Of a stretch of 20,740 nucleotides of DNA, positions 1 through 7,969 are shown one piece after another; position 1 is the stretch's first letter, and each line of letters opens with the position of its first letter. The DNA comes from Colivivens sp963645405 (GTDB taxonomy: Bacteria > Bacteroidota > Bacteroidia > Bacteroidales > Bacteroidaceae): assembly GCA_963645405.1 (NCBI GenBank), contig CAVISR010000055.1:1-20740 (forward strand), given 5' to 3'. A model generated the notes under the pieces. It made no database searches, was not told the origin of the DNA, and saw nothing but the letters and a program-made list of their open reading frames with translations. The translations under genes and the position numbers were made by a program.

Positions 1-153
1 GAGAGAGCTAGCTCCTATTACAATGCACTCGAGCATTGCTCGCATATATTACAGCTCACAAGCCCGCACTCGCTTTAACGCCCTCGGAGAGGGCTAGCTC
101 CTATTGCCGCCCACTCTCCCTCCCACACCATCCGAATGGTAAGTCCTTTCCTT

Positions 154-203
154 CAGGAGAGGATTCAGGAGAGGATTCCAGGAGAGGATTCCAGGAGAGG
201 ATT
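154..203. repeat. Tandem repeat, four 12-13 base units
   Basis: The unit CAGGAGAGGATT occurs at 154-165 and 166-177, then with one extra leading C at 178-190 and 191-203. The copies are otherwise identical, so copy number is likely to change by slippage or unequal recombination. No gene overlaps it that I can support. It lies about 160 bases upstream of the -7 element at 363-370, too far to change promoter spacing. Confidence 0.85.
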
Positions 204-362
204 GTGCAGAGGTTTTCAGGGATGGCTGTCCTACCGCTCGTATTGGCTCGGACGTCCGGTCGTATGAACCCGGACAAAGCATTGTCTGCGGCAAAGCTAC
301 CGATTGCATGAAAACACATGAAAAAAAGCGCATGTCAGGCGACATGATAAAGGAATTGTACG

Positions 363-370
363 TAATTTTG
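363..370 (+). promoter_or_regulatory. Bacteroidetes -7 promoter element before the kinase-like gene
   Basis: TAATTTTG matches the Bacteroidetes -7 consensus TAnnTTTG exactly. I see no clear -33 TTTG box at the usual 19-21 base distance. Transcription would begin near 375-378, which places the earlier in-frame ATG at 308 outside the message and favours the ATG at 407. Confidence 0.5.
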
Positions 371-406
371 CACCCGATATTCGATGAACATAAAACAGGA
401 ATCACT

Positions 407-973
407 ATGATTATCACGATTGCAAGACAGTGCGGATGTGATGCCGAAAGCGTCGGCAGGCTTCTTGCCGATTTCTATGGCGTGCCGCTCTACACGCGCA
501 AAGACTTTCTGGCTAAGGCACGCAGCATGGGACAATACGACGAGATGTACGACTTCTTCTCCGAGCATCCCATCGACGACTTCGCCATGGCTGTCACCAT
601 GCAGGAATCGGTGACAAGGGAGGTGCGCCAACGCTTGCGCAAGGCTGTGAACTGCTTCGTGGGCAACGAAGACTGCATCATTGTGGGACGCTGCGGCAAC
701 ATCATACTCGACAACCGCAAGGACCTCACGTCAGTGTTCCTACATGCGCCACATGCAGTGAGAGTGGACCGCATAGCCTCGCGCCACCAACTGAGCCGTG
801 AGGACGCAACCGAACGGGTGGACCGCATCGACGAAGAGCGGCGGTCATACCACAACTATTACACGGGACACACCTGGGGCGACGCTGCCGAATACGACCT
901 CTCCATCAATGTGCACCGCTTTGGTGCCGATGCCACTGCCCGCATCATCGAACAGGCTTTGGAAGCGAAATAG
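407..973 (+). CDS. Cytidylate kinase-like family protein
   Basis: This 188-residue cytosolic protein resembles the cytidylate kinase-like family (P-loop NMP-kinase fold), whose members are mostly of unproven substrate. The N-terminus, IITIARQCGCDAESVGRLLA, aligns with the family pattern IITISREFGSGGREIGKKLA, and a second typical segment, IIVGRCGNIIL, sits near residues 87-97. The phosphate-binding loop is altered: GSGG is replaced by GCDA, so catalysis is not assured. I chose ATG 407 because family homology starts there and a -7 element lies at 363-370; an in-frame ATG at 308 would add 33 residues without family resemblance. It leads an apparent operon, with the lrgA-like gene starting 28 bases after its stop. 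The link between a nucleotide-kinase-like protein and LrgAB is unexplained. Confidence 0.8.
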   Translation: MIITIARQCGCDAESVGRLLADFYGVPLYTRKDFLAKARSMGQYDEMYDFFSEHPIDDFAMAVTMQESVTREVRQRLRKAVNCFVGNEDCIIVGRCGNIILDNRKDLTSVFLHAPHAVRVDRIASRHQLSREDATERVDRIDEERRSYHNYYTGHTWGDAAEYDLSINVHRFGADATARIIEQALEAK

Positions 974-1001
974 CACCGTCCCCTATTGAAGAACAGACAT
1001 T

Positions 1002-1367
1002 ATGAAATACATCATCCAATTTCTCATCATTGTGGCATTCTCCTTCCTGGGAGAAGTGCTCCACTATGTATTGCCCCTGCCTATTCCAGCCAGCATCTAT
1101 GGCATCGTGTTGCTTTTCCTTGCACTGGAACTGAAATGGGTGAAGGTGCAGCAAATCAAGGAGACATCCGCATTCCTCATTGCAGTGATGCCTCTGATGT
1201 TCGTGCCGCCAGCCGTAGGCCTCCTCCCCGCTTGGGACGGCATCAAAGACCACCTGCTTTCCTACGCACTCATCACTGTCGTCAGCACCTTCGTGGTCAT
1301 GGCAGCAGCCGGATGGGTGACACAAGCGGTGATAAAGAAAGGAAAGAACGGAATGGAAAACCACTAA
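1002..1367 (+). CDS. lrgA: CidA/LrgA family membrane protein
   Basis: The 121-residue protein is strongly hydrophobic, with about four predicted membrane segments. It carries the family signature LPLPIPASIYGIVLLFLALE near residues 24-43 and VMPLMFVPPAVGL near 62-74, where the final segment is typical of CidA/LrgA. The family is described as holin-like, and work on LrgAB-type pairs in other bacteria and plants links them to control of murein hydrolases or to export of small metabolites such as pyruvate or glycolate. Length is normal for the family. The lrgB-like gene starts 16 bases after the stop, so the two are probably co-translated parts of one membrane system. The symbol is given by family; Cid and Lrg members cannot be told apart from sequence alone. 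Confidence 0.88.
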   Translation: MKYIIQFLIIVAFSFLGEVLHYVLPLPIPASIYGIVLLFLALELKWVKVQQIKETSAFLIAVMPLMFVPPAVGLLPAWDGIKDHLLSYALITVVSTFVVMAAAGWVTQAVIKKGKNGMENH

Positions 1368-1383
1368 ATTTCAGTCATTGGCT

Positions 1384-2079
1384 ATGAATACAGAATTCCT
1401 GAATTCCTCCGTGTTTTTCGGAGTCATGATAAGTCTGGTGAGCTACGCCATCGGCATGTGGCTCAAGCGCAAGACCGGTTGGGCACTGATGAACCCACTG
1501 TTCGTGTCCATCGTCCTCGTCATTGCCACCCTGCTCACGTTCGACATCAGTTACGATTCATACAAAGAAGGTTCAGCCATCATCTCCTATCTGCTCACTC
1601 CTGCCACAGTGTGCCTAGCCGTACCACTCTATCAACAGGCGGAACTGCTCAAGCGCAACTTCAAGGCACTGATGGCAGGCATGCTGGCAGGTGTGTTGGC
1701 AAGTCTGACGTGCATCTTCATCATGGCACTTCTCCTCGGTCTCGACCATGCTGCCTACGTCACGTTCCTGCCCAAGAGCATAACAACAGCCATCGGCATC
1801 GACGTATCGAAAGAACTGGGCGGTATAGTGCCCGTCACTGTCGTCTCCATCATCATCACCGGAGTGCTGGGCAATGTCTTTGCCGAGAAATTCCTCAAGC
1901 TCATCCGTGTGAACCATCCCATTGCCAAGGGCATTGCCATCGGTTCGGCTTCGCATGCAGTGGGCACAGCCAAAGCCATGGAGATGGGAGCAGTGGAAGG
2001 CTCGATGAGTTCGCTCAGCATCGTCGTCTGCGGCATCATGACCGTGGTACTTGCAAGCCTCTTTGCCATGCTGGGGTAA
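1384..2079 (+). CDS. lrgB: LrgB/CidB family membrane protein
   Basis: A 231-residue integral membrane protein with the two best LrgB landmarks: LPKSITTAIGIDVSKELGG in the middle and HPIAKGIAIGSASHAVGTAK followed by EGSMSSLSIVVCGIMT near the C-terminus. LrgB is the partner of LrgA; the pair probably forms a membrane channel or transporter, with the substrate not known for this lineage. I chose ATG 1384 over an in-frame TTG at 1378 because only two residues differ and ATG is the stronger start. It is the last gene of the 407-2079 operon and is followed within 10 bases by a hairpin structure that should end transcription. Length is normal for the family. Confidence 0.9.
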   Translation: MNTEFLNSSVFFGVMISLVSYAIGMWLKRKTGWALMNPLFVSIVLVIATLLTFDISYDSYKEGSAIISYLLTPATVCLAVPLYQQAELLKRNFKALMAGMLAGVLASLTCIFIMALLLGLDHAAYVTFLPKSITTAIGIDVSKELGGIVPVTVVSIIITGVLGNVFAEKFLKLIRVNHPIAKGIAIGSASHAVGTAKAMEMGAVEGSMSSLSIVVCGIMTVVLASLFAMLG

Positions 2080-2084
2080 TCTTC

Positions 2085-2167
2085 CTCCAACACAAAAACG
2101 TCCACCATCCAACACAAAAGCGTCCACCATCGGGACTGTTCCCGGGAGTGGACGTTTTTCGTTGGAG
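2085..2167. terminator. Bidirectional terminator with a duplicated left arm
   Basis: The core is a stem CGTCCAC (2121-2127) with GTGGACG (2148-2154), containing an inner hairpin CGGGA/TCCCG. On the plus strand the stem is followed by TTTTTC (2155-2160). On the minus strand the same stem is followed by CTTTTGTG, so it can end transcription of both the lrgB operon and the convergent B12 operon. The left arm is present twice as near-identical 22-base units (2087-2108 and 2109-2130, one base different). The outer right arm (2148-2167) can pair with either copy. Confidence 0.75.
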
Positions 2168-2205
2168 TGAAAGTCAGGAAATGAAGACTTTCGCTTTATG
2201 AGTCA

Positions 2206-5200
2206 TTATCTTACCAAGACACGACGTACAGTACCGTCGCTCATGCGTATGATGTTTATGCCCGACTGAGGAGCAGAGATGCGTCGGCCGTCGACTGTGA
2301 AGCGTGCCACTTCCACCGCATCGGCACCTGTATTGATTTCGCTAATACCGGTAGAAGAAGTCACGGTGACTGTGAATTCAGTTTCCACAAGCTTACCGTT
2401 ACTGTTAGCCTGCAAGGTGACAGTTGATGTTCCTTCTGCTTTCGGAGCGATGATGAGCTGTCCGTTCTTCATCGTGGCGTCGAGAACTGCAGCATCACTT
2501 ACTGCCTTCACTGTCTTCACGATACCTGCCTGAAAGTTGTCGGCATCTGTAGCAAGGTCGCTCAAGTCGATGGTCTTTGTCGAATCGACATCAAGCGAGA
2601 AGTCGCTGACGGGATTGGCAATAATCGGGTCGGCATTGTCGGGGAATACCGGCAGTGAAGGGAACCAGTAGTTGGAAATCATAGGATACTCAGCCAACTG
2701 TGTTCCTGCTGCATCATATTTGCGTACGACATACGTCTGGTCCTGGAATCCCTTGAAGAGACTTACGTAAGCATTGTCGGTAACAGGGTCTATGCGGAAT
2801 GAGCAGCCATAGATGTAGAAGCCATCAGCATCGTTTGTAAAGTCAAGATACGTACTGAACTTGTTATTGTCGATGTCATACTTGTAAATAGTATAACCAC
2901 TGAACCAAGAGTTGGAACCTCCGTTCCAGTAGAGTGCGTTCTGCTGGTTGCTTGCGCAGAAACAGTCTGGCGTCCAGGCATACCATGAGTTAGCCGGACC
3001 ATAGATGCCGTCAGGAAGACTTATTGTGTCGCCCTCCAGCGTATTCGGATTGATCTTCACAATCTTATTGTCAGCCAGACCGCTGCCGCCTTGTGCAGCT
3101 ACACTAAGCCACAAGTTACCGTCCTTTGAGAGAACAACCGAGCCAAAGCCCCAACCAATGTCTGCACCGGGAGCAGTGATTATCTTCTCCACCTTATCCG
3201 TATTGGCGTCAATGACGAGGAGACCTTGCTTCTGGTGTACGGCGAATACGCGGTCGTTTACACGTATCATGTTACCTACCTGTCCGCTATACAACTGTGC
3301 GTAAGCGGATCCACCGCTGTTGTCAGAACCTTCCACCTGGCCTTGCACCTCATACGTATCAAGGTTAAGGACATATATGCCATTGCTGGAGCCAACATAT
3401 CCTTTATGCTCGTCCACACCAAGGAAGCCACGTCCGTCAGCATTGCTCTTGCCGTCGGAGTCTACAGCGATATTCTCCATCTGCTTCACTAACTTCATCG
3501 TCTTTGCGTCAAAGATATTGATGCGTCCGCCAGTGATGGTATCGCCCGGATCCTTTGCCTGCTTTGACATGATGTAGAACTTGTCCCCATAGATCTGGCC
3601 ATATTGCGCTGTGCAACCCAGCTTCACGCCTTCGTTCTCCTTCTGTACCACACGGTAAACCCATTCGCCGTCATTGGTAAGGAAATTGATGGTAGAGTTC
3701 TGATGACCATACCAGTCTTCGTTCAAGATGAACACGCCATCAGTGTATGCGGACGTACCCTCTGAGTACTCCTGCTGTATTGCGCCAGTATTGGAAGCTG
3801 CTGTATAATTTACGACAGCACCATATGCATCCTTATATGGGAACTCTATACCTTCCAGTTGGGTGTTAGCCGGCAGATGCTTATAGAGCTTGCCAGTCTT
3901 CAGTACCTGGTAAGCGTCGTCCACCTTTTTATACAGACTATCAATATTCTCACCTATAACATCCGTAGAAGCAAGATAGCTCTCATCGCTCACCGTTCCG
4001 TGAATAACGTTATAGCCAAGCGACTTTGATTCGGTATTAAATAGTATCTCAGGAGCCGCACCGGAATCCGAGTAGTTACCTTCAAAAGCACAGTTCACTA
4101 CGTTGATGGCAGGCGTACCATTAGCATAATAGATACAATTACTCTTATTATCGGCAGACCTGTTGCCTACAAACGAGCAAGAGATGATATTGGTTGTCAG
4201 CTTTGGGTAAACAGTCTTGCCAAAACAGATTACGCTAGAATATTTCTTCGTTCCCTTCTTATTTGTAGAAGCGTAATTGTTCTCAAAAAGACAACCTTTT
4301 ATAGTAACCGTATTTTCAAAATTTTCATTGCCTACATCGGTGGACGCATAAATTGCACATCCATTACTTCTTGACACACAGTTGCAGAACTTGCAGTTTT
4401 CAACAATCAAATTACAATTATTAGCGATTATTGGATTCTGCACCCCATCAAATACAATATCTTTGAGAACCAAAGTTGTCCCTTGAGTATAATTGGCAAT
4501 GCATGAGCTTTCTCCTGAAAAAATAACTCCATTGCCGATAATGGTCAGAGATCTTCCTATATCGTCTCCACCTTCAAACTCTATCTTCTTTCCGAAACAA
4601 CCGCCGCGGAACATGATTGTGTCGCCATCAGGCACCGTTGACTTATCGTTCAGATAGTTCAACAGTTGGATGCCCTCGTCGTTACTCGTATCATTTCGAT
4701 AAATGTAGTGTATTCTCGAGCTGGACGTAGCCATAAGGGGCATAGCTTTGGCACGAGTTGCAGACACGGGTGCTGAGACATATTCAACATCACCTGTCAT
4801 GTCATTACTGTACCAGTTTTCCATGTCAGAGATATACGACCAACCATCAATACAATCCTCTGTCAGTTTGCGGGAAGAAGCTCCAACAGAAGAGTAGTCG
4901 TATTTGGTATTGACATCATCTGTTGTCCAGTAACTCCAGTAGCCATTGTACCAACCGGCATACCAATAGTCATTGGAGTCGTTGCTCTTCCAACTGTCAA
5001 AATCATACGAAGTGGTATTATAAACACCGTCTGTAAGACTGTAGCTTACACCGTCTTTAACAAGAGCAATATTTCCATTGCCGTTCACATCAAAGCCAAG
5101 TCCTCCAATAGCGGCACCATATTGTGTACCGCCATTCAACAGCATATAGAAACGTGGGTCGGCCTTTGCCACAGCACGCAGCATATCCTCGCCTGTCGGT

Positions 5201-5466
5201 TCGTCTTTATCGTTCCATTTATAGCCCCATGCTAGTTTGTGGTCATTACCTTTGCCGTCACTCCATTTAACGACAAGGGCAGATCGGTTTATTCCTTGGC
5301 CTACCCAGTATTTGATACTGTCCAGACAAACTGTGGGCTTCACGCTTGGAATAGCATTACGCCCTGCCCTTTCACCGCTGCGCGGCACTCCCTGCACGCT
5401 CGTCTGTGCAAACGCCGTCAGCGTCATGCACGCAAGCAGAAGGAGTAGAGAGTAAATTTTCTTCAT
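2206..5466 (-). CDS. Large modular secreted protein with DUF5074 beta-propeller, end of the B12 operon
   Basis: This 1086-residue protein has a Sec signal peptide (KKIYSLLLLLACMTLTAFA, cut near residue 20). Its parts, by my reading, are as follows. Residues about 46-240 form a tryptophan-rich domain with LAWGYKW and TGEDMLRAVAKADPRF, which I recall from other Bacteroidetes surface proteins near B12 genes. Residues about 285-490 form a predicted right-handed beta-helix with repeated C-x-F-x-x-N turns. Residues about 575-945 are a DUF5074 beta-propeller (DGVFILNEDWYGH, GQIYGDKFYIMSKQ, DRVFAVHQKQGLLVID). Residues about 950-1035 look Ig-like, and the last 50 residues are a Prevotella-type sorting-like tail (FTVDGRRISAPQSGINIIRM, ending RRVLVR). 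It is the last gene behind a cobalamin riboswitch, 57 bases after the preceding gene, with no clear promoter of its own. BtuG is also a propeller, so a role in binding B12 or a B12 carrier at the cell surface is a reasonable inference, not shown. The beta-helix part is clearly richer in A+T than the rest. Confidence 0.85.
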   Translation of the reverse strand: MKKIYSLLLLLACMTLTAFAQTSVQGVPRSGERAGRNAIPSVKPTVCLDSIKYWVGQGINRSALVVKWSDGKGNDHKLAWGYKWNDKDEPTGEDMLRAVAKADPRFYMLLNGGTQYGAAIGGLGFDVNGNGNIALVKDGVSYSLTDGVYNTTSYDFDSWKSNDSNDYWYAGWYNGYWSYWTTDDVNTKYDYSSVGASSRKLTEDCIDGWSYISDMENWYSNDMTGDVEYVSAPVSATRAKAMPLMATSSSRIHYIYRNDTSNDEGIQLLNYLNDKSTVPDGDTIMFRGGCFGKKIEFEGGDDIGRSLTIIGNGVIFSGESSCIANYTQGTTLVLKDIVFDGVQNPIIANNCNLIVENCKFCNCVSRSNGCAIYASTDVGNENFENTVTIKGCLFENNYASTNKKGTKKYSSVICFGKTVYPKLTTNIISCSFVGNRSADNKSNCIYYANGTPAINVVNCAFEGNYSDSGAAPEILFNTESKSLGYNVIHGTVSDESYLASTDVIGENIDSLYKKVDDAYQVLKTGKLYKHLPANTQLEGIEFPYKDAYGAVVNYTAASNTGAIQQEYSEGTSAYTDGVFILNEDWYGHQNSTINFLTNDGEWVYRVVQKENEGVKLGCTAQYGQIYGDKFYIMSKQAKDPGDTITGGRINIFDAKTMKLVKQMENIAVDSDGKSNADGRGFLGVDEHKGYVGSSNGIYVLNLDTYEVQGQVEGSDNSGGSAYAQLYSGQVGNMIRVNDRVFAVHQKQGLLVIDANTDKVEKIITAPGADIGWGFGSVVLSKDGNLWLSVAAQGGSGLADNKIVKINPNTLEGDTISLPDGIYGPANSWYAWTPDCFCASNQQNALYWNGGSNSWFSGYTIYKYDIDNNKFSTYLDFTNDADGFYIYGCSFRIDPVTDNAYVSLFKGFQDQTYVVRKYDAAGTQLAEYPMISNYWFPSLPVFPDNADPIIANPVSDFSLDVDSTKTIDLSDLATDADNFQAGIVKTVKAVSDAAVLDATMKNGQLIIAPKAEGTSTVTLQANSNGKLVETEFTVTVTSSTGISEINTGADAVEVARFTVDGRRISAPQSGINIIRMSDGTVRRVLVR

Positions 5467-5523
5467 ACTTCTTTTCTTTATTAGTTTAACAATATTGGTT
5501 TATAATATACTTGAATCGTTTCA

Positions 5524-6774
5524 TTATTCATCGGGCACGGGGTCATCGGGCACGGACGACTTTATCTCTATGTGTAAGTCCTGCGCACGGGAGATTTCCG
5601 TAGATGTTTCGCCGAGCCAACCGCAGTATTGCCTTACGCCGGTATAGACACGGACGAAGTCGGCACCGGGCAAATCCACATGGTTGCCCTGCTTGTCCAC
5701 CGCCCACGAGATGTCGAACGAGTTGAGGTCGGTGTACTCATTCGGATGGTTGTCCGCATAACCCCACGGATAAGAGTAAAGCACGTAGTAAGTGCCGAAG
5801 CCGCTTTCGTCCCTTCCATTGGGCGGCAGGAGTGTTCCTTTGAATGTCAGCGTGTCGCTGGCCATCCAGTTTGGGTAGTAGTTCTGCGAGTGGTACATGT
5901 TCTTCGCCACATAGCCTGTAGCCCCTTGATTGTCGCGCCATGGGATGTAAACCGTATCGGTGAGCGTGCCCATATCATTGGGAATGGCTTTGTGGTCAGT
6001 TGGACGATAGTAGGTTATCTCGTAATTCTTCACCGTCGTGGGCTTGTGGTATTCGCTGCCGGCGAGTTCATACCACTCGTCCTCATCGGGGATGCCATTG
6101 CAGTTCCGGTCGAACGCCACCATCACGATGCCCGGCTCTGCCGAACCGCCTTTCTCTTCCTTGTACGCCTCCACATCGCTGTAGAAGGCATTGCCCTTGA
6201 TGAGGAAATCTTTCTCGCCGGGTACATTTATTACGGTGTGGTCGAAGGCGAAGGTCACATAACCACCATACGAACCGAGGGATATCATCACATCATTCTT
6301 CAGGTCGTCTTCTGCCTTCTGGCGCATCGACTCTTCGGTGTCGCCCACCTCATAGAGGGGCATGGCATTTATGAACTGTCCGGGGGCAGGACGGTATTCC
6401 AGCACCTTGGCGATATAAGGACTGTACTCTGTCTCTTCGTGAACGACAAATATAGGGAAACTCTGTTTGTAGCCACGGTCGCCATCATCCATGGAGAACG
6501 TGATGTTGTATGACCCCTCCTTCTCTGCAAGGAACACATAGTTGCGTTCATTGGAGAGCACTGAATCGGTACCGTCTTCCCTGTGCAATGTCCAACGGTA
6601 AGCATTGCCTTCGTAGGCGGGAGCCAGCAGCAGTTTGCGCATGCGCTCAATGTAGTAGTAGCCGTTGAGCCCCGATGTCACATTGTCAACTTCATCGTGA
6701 CATGACGCCAGACTCATGGCTCCGATTACACCTATTATTATATATAGAAAGTTCCGTTTCATCTTCTCTGTCAT
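5524..6774 (-). CDS. Surface lipoprotein of the B12 uptake operon, function unknown
   Basis: A 416-residue predicted lipoprotein: a hydrophobic signal segment ends in MSLASC (Cys25) and continues HDEVD. Acidic residues just after the cysteine fit the Bacteroidetes signal for display on the outer surface. Residues 45-115 look like a PKD/Ig-type beta domain. Residues 221-236 contain FDRNCNGIPDEDEWYEL, a DxNxNGxPDxDE pattern resembling a calcium-binding loop, followed by LAGSEY. I recall similar proteins, annotated only as cell surface proteins, beside btuB and btuG in other Bacteroidetes, but I know no proven function. The gene starts 10 bases after the btuG stop, so it belongs to the same riboswitch-controlled operon. 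ATG 6762 (MKRNFL) is an equally possible start that gives a more usual signal peptide. Confidence 0.85.
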   Translation of the reverse strand: MTEKMKRNFLYIIIGVIGAMSLASCHDEVDNVTSGLNGYYYIERMRKLLLAPAYEGNAYRWTLHREDGTDSVLSNERNYVFLAEKEGSYNITFSMDDGDRGYKQSFPIFVVHEETEYSPYIAKVLEYRPAPGQFINAMPLYEVGDTEESMRQKAEDDLKNDVMISLGSYGGYVTFAFDHTVINVPGEKDFLIKGNAFYSDVEAYKEEKGGSAEPGIVMVAFDRNCNGIPDEDEWYELAGSEYHKPTTVKNYEITYYRPTDHKAIPNDMGTLTDTVYIPWRDNQGATGYVAKNMYHSQNYYPNWMASDTLTFKGTLLPPNGRDESGFGTYYVLYSYPWGYADNHPNEYTDLNSFDISWAVDKQGNHVDLPGADFVRVYTGVRQYCGWLGETSTEISRAQDLHIEIKSSVPDDPVPDE

Positions 6775-6784
6775 TGAATGTGTC

Positions 6785-7960
6785 TTAATTCTTCATCAGG
6801 AAACACATGTGAGCTGGGATATCGCCCGTACGCACACTCCATTTCTGTTTGCCGTTGCGGTCATAGCAATGGAGCACGCCACTGGAAACGTAGTTCTTGG
6901 CATCAGTAACATAGATGTCTTGCGTCTCGGGATGGATGGCTATGCCATAGGGAATGGTGATGTCAGCTTCAGTGCCGTCGGTGATGAACTGGTCGGTCAC
7001 TTTCTCCTTTGTCTTCACATTGATGATGCCATAGGTGATGGTGTTCTTCTGCGTGTAGTTGTTCCACTCTGTGGCATAGTAGTAGAGCGAGTCGCCGCTG
7101 ATGCAGAAATTGGAACACGGGATATCGAGCGTGTCGGTCACCACCATCTCATTTCGTCCTTTCTTCTTGGAGATGACGAAGAGTTTTGAGTGGATATTTT
7201 GGTAGTCACCACGCGATGTCACCCACAGTTTGCCGTATGAGTCGGCCTTGATATGGTGGAGGTTGATGCCCACGGGTATCTTCTCTGTCTGCTTGAAACC
7301 TTCTATCTCGATAACCGATACGGTATTGTCGTAGTTCGGAGCCATGTAGCCTCCGGAGTTGGCAACGTATATGTATTGTCCCAGCACACAAAGTTCATCG
7401 GGCTGATAACCCACGGTACACTTGGCGACAGCCTTGAGCGAGAGTGTATCAATCTTATAGACCGCCCCCTGCACTGCATCGGGGTTGTTGAGTTGCACTG
7501 GTCCCACATAACTTGTAGCATAGGCATATCCCTTATGGAACCGGACGTAGCGCACGTTTGGAATGGTGACTTGTCCGATGCGCTTGGCAGTCCGGGCATC
7601 GAGCACCTCTATCTTATTGCTGCAGTTGATGACGGCATAGATGCGTGAGCCGTATATCTGGATGTCGTTGCCCACGTCACCCAGTTCCTTGATGACGGTG
7701 GGGTTGCGTTCGGCATAGAGATTACGGACGTAGTAGCCCTGCACGAAGTCCACATAGTCGAGTGTGCTTTTGTTGCTACCCATGTTTCCCTCGTTGAGCA
7801 GATACATGCCGATGCACTTCTGACCTTCGGACATTTCCTCGGGCAACAGGTCATATTCAGTCGGCACAACGACCTCGTCCTTACGGCAGGTTGTCATGAC
7901 AACGATGGTTGCCAGCAACACTAATGTTTGTTTGATATGGATGTTCATTTTCGATGTCAT
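6785..7960 (-). CDS. btuG: BtuG-type B12-binding surface lipoprotein (beta-propeller)
   Basis: This 391-residue lipoprotein has a signal ending VVMTTC (Cys25) followed by RKDEVV, whose charged residues fit surface export. The mature part is a YncE-like seven-bladed propeller with segments I recognise from Bacteroides BtuG: LNEGNMGSNKSTLDYVDF, ERNPTVIKELGDVGNDIQIY, AVINCSNKIEVLDA, VGYQPDE, VANSGGY, NTITYGIIN, DGTEADITIPYGIAIHPET and, at the end, VRTGDIPAHMCFL. In Bacteroides thetaiotaomicron BtuG binds B12 extremely tightly at the cell surface and sits over BtuB as a lid, passing the vitamin to it. Here btuG follows btuB by 9 bases, as in known loci, behind a cobalamin riboswitch, which supports the call. 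ATG 7948 (MNIHIKQ) is a plausible alternative start, preceded by the A-rich sequence usual for this group. Confidence 0.92.
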   Translation of the reverse strand: MTSKMNIHIKQTLVLLATIVVMTTCRKDEVVVPTEYDLLPEEMSEGQKCIGMYLLNEGNMGSNKSTLDYVDFVQGYYVRNLYAERNPTVIKELGDVGNDIQIYGSRIYAVINCSNKIEVLDARTAKRIGQVTIPNVRYVRFHKGYAYATSYVGPVQLNNPDAVQGAVYKIDTLSLKAVAKCTVGYQPDELCVLGQYIYVANSGGYMAPNYDNTVSVIEIEGFKQTEKIPVGINLHHIKADSYGKLWVTSRGDYQNIHSKLFVISKKKGRNEMVVTDTLDIPCSNFCISGDSLYYYATEWNNYTQKNTITYGIINVKTKEKVTDQFITDGTEADITIPYGIAIHPETQDIYVTDAKNYVSSGVLHCYDRNGKQKWSVRTGDIPAHMCFLMKN

Positions 7961-7969
7961 TGCCAGTTG

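Larger units (their letters stand above)
1..406. other. Intergenic stretch with short repeats, no convincing gene
   Basis: I see no supported gene here; open frames across it have no family resemblance and run through repeats. A 19-base element (GAGAG, A or G, then GCTAGCTCCTATT) occurs at 1-19 and again at 87-105, so a repeat family may extend beyond the window edge. A small hairpin (GCCCTC/GAGGGC) lies at about 80-94, and four tandem 12-13 base units lie at 154-203. The last 45 bases carry the probable promoter of the kinase-like gene. Confidence 0.6.

Noticed and set aside
36..311. Open frames on both strands across the first 400 bases
   Set aside because: They run through short tandem repeats, have no family resemblance, and lie upstream of a plausible promoter; treated as chance.
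308..406. Upstream start ATG 308 for the kinase-like gene
   Set aside because: Family homology begins at ATG 407, and the -7 element at 363-370 would place ATG 308 outside the transcript.
1378..1383. TTG start for lrgB
   Set aside because: An ATG lies two codons later and is the stronger start.
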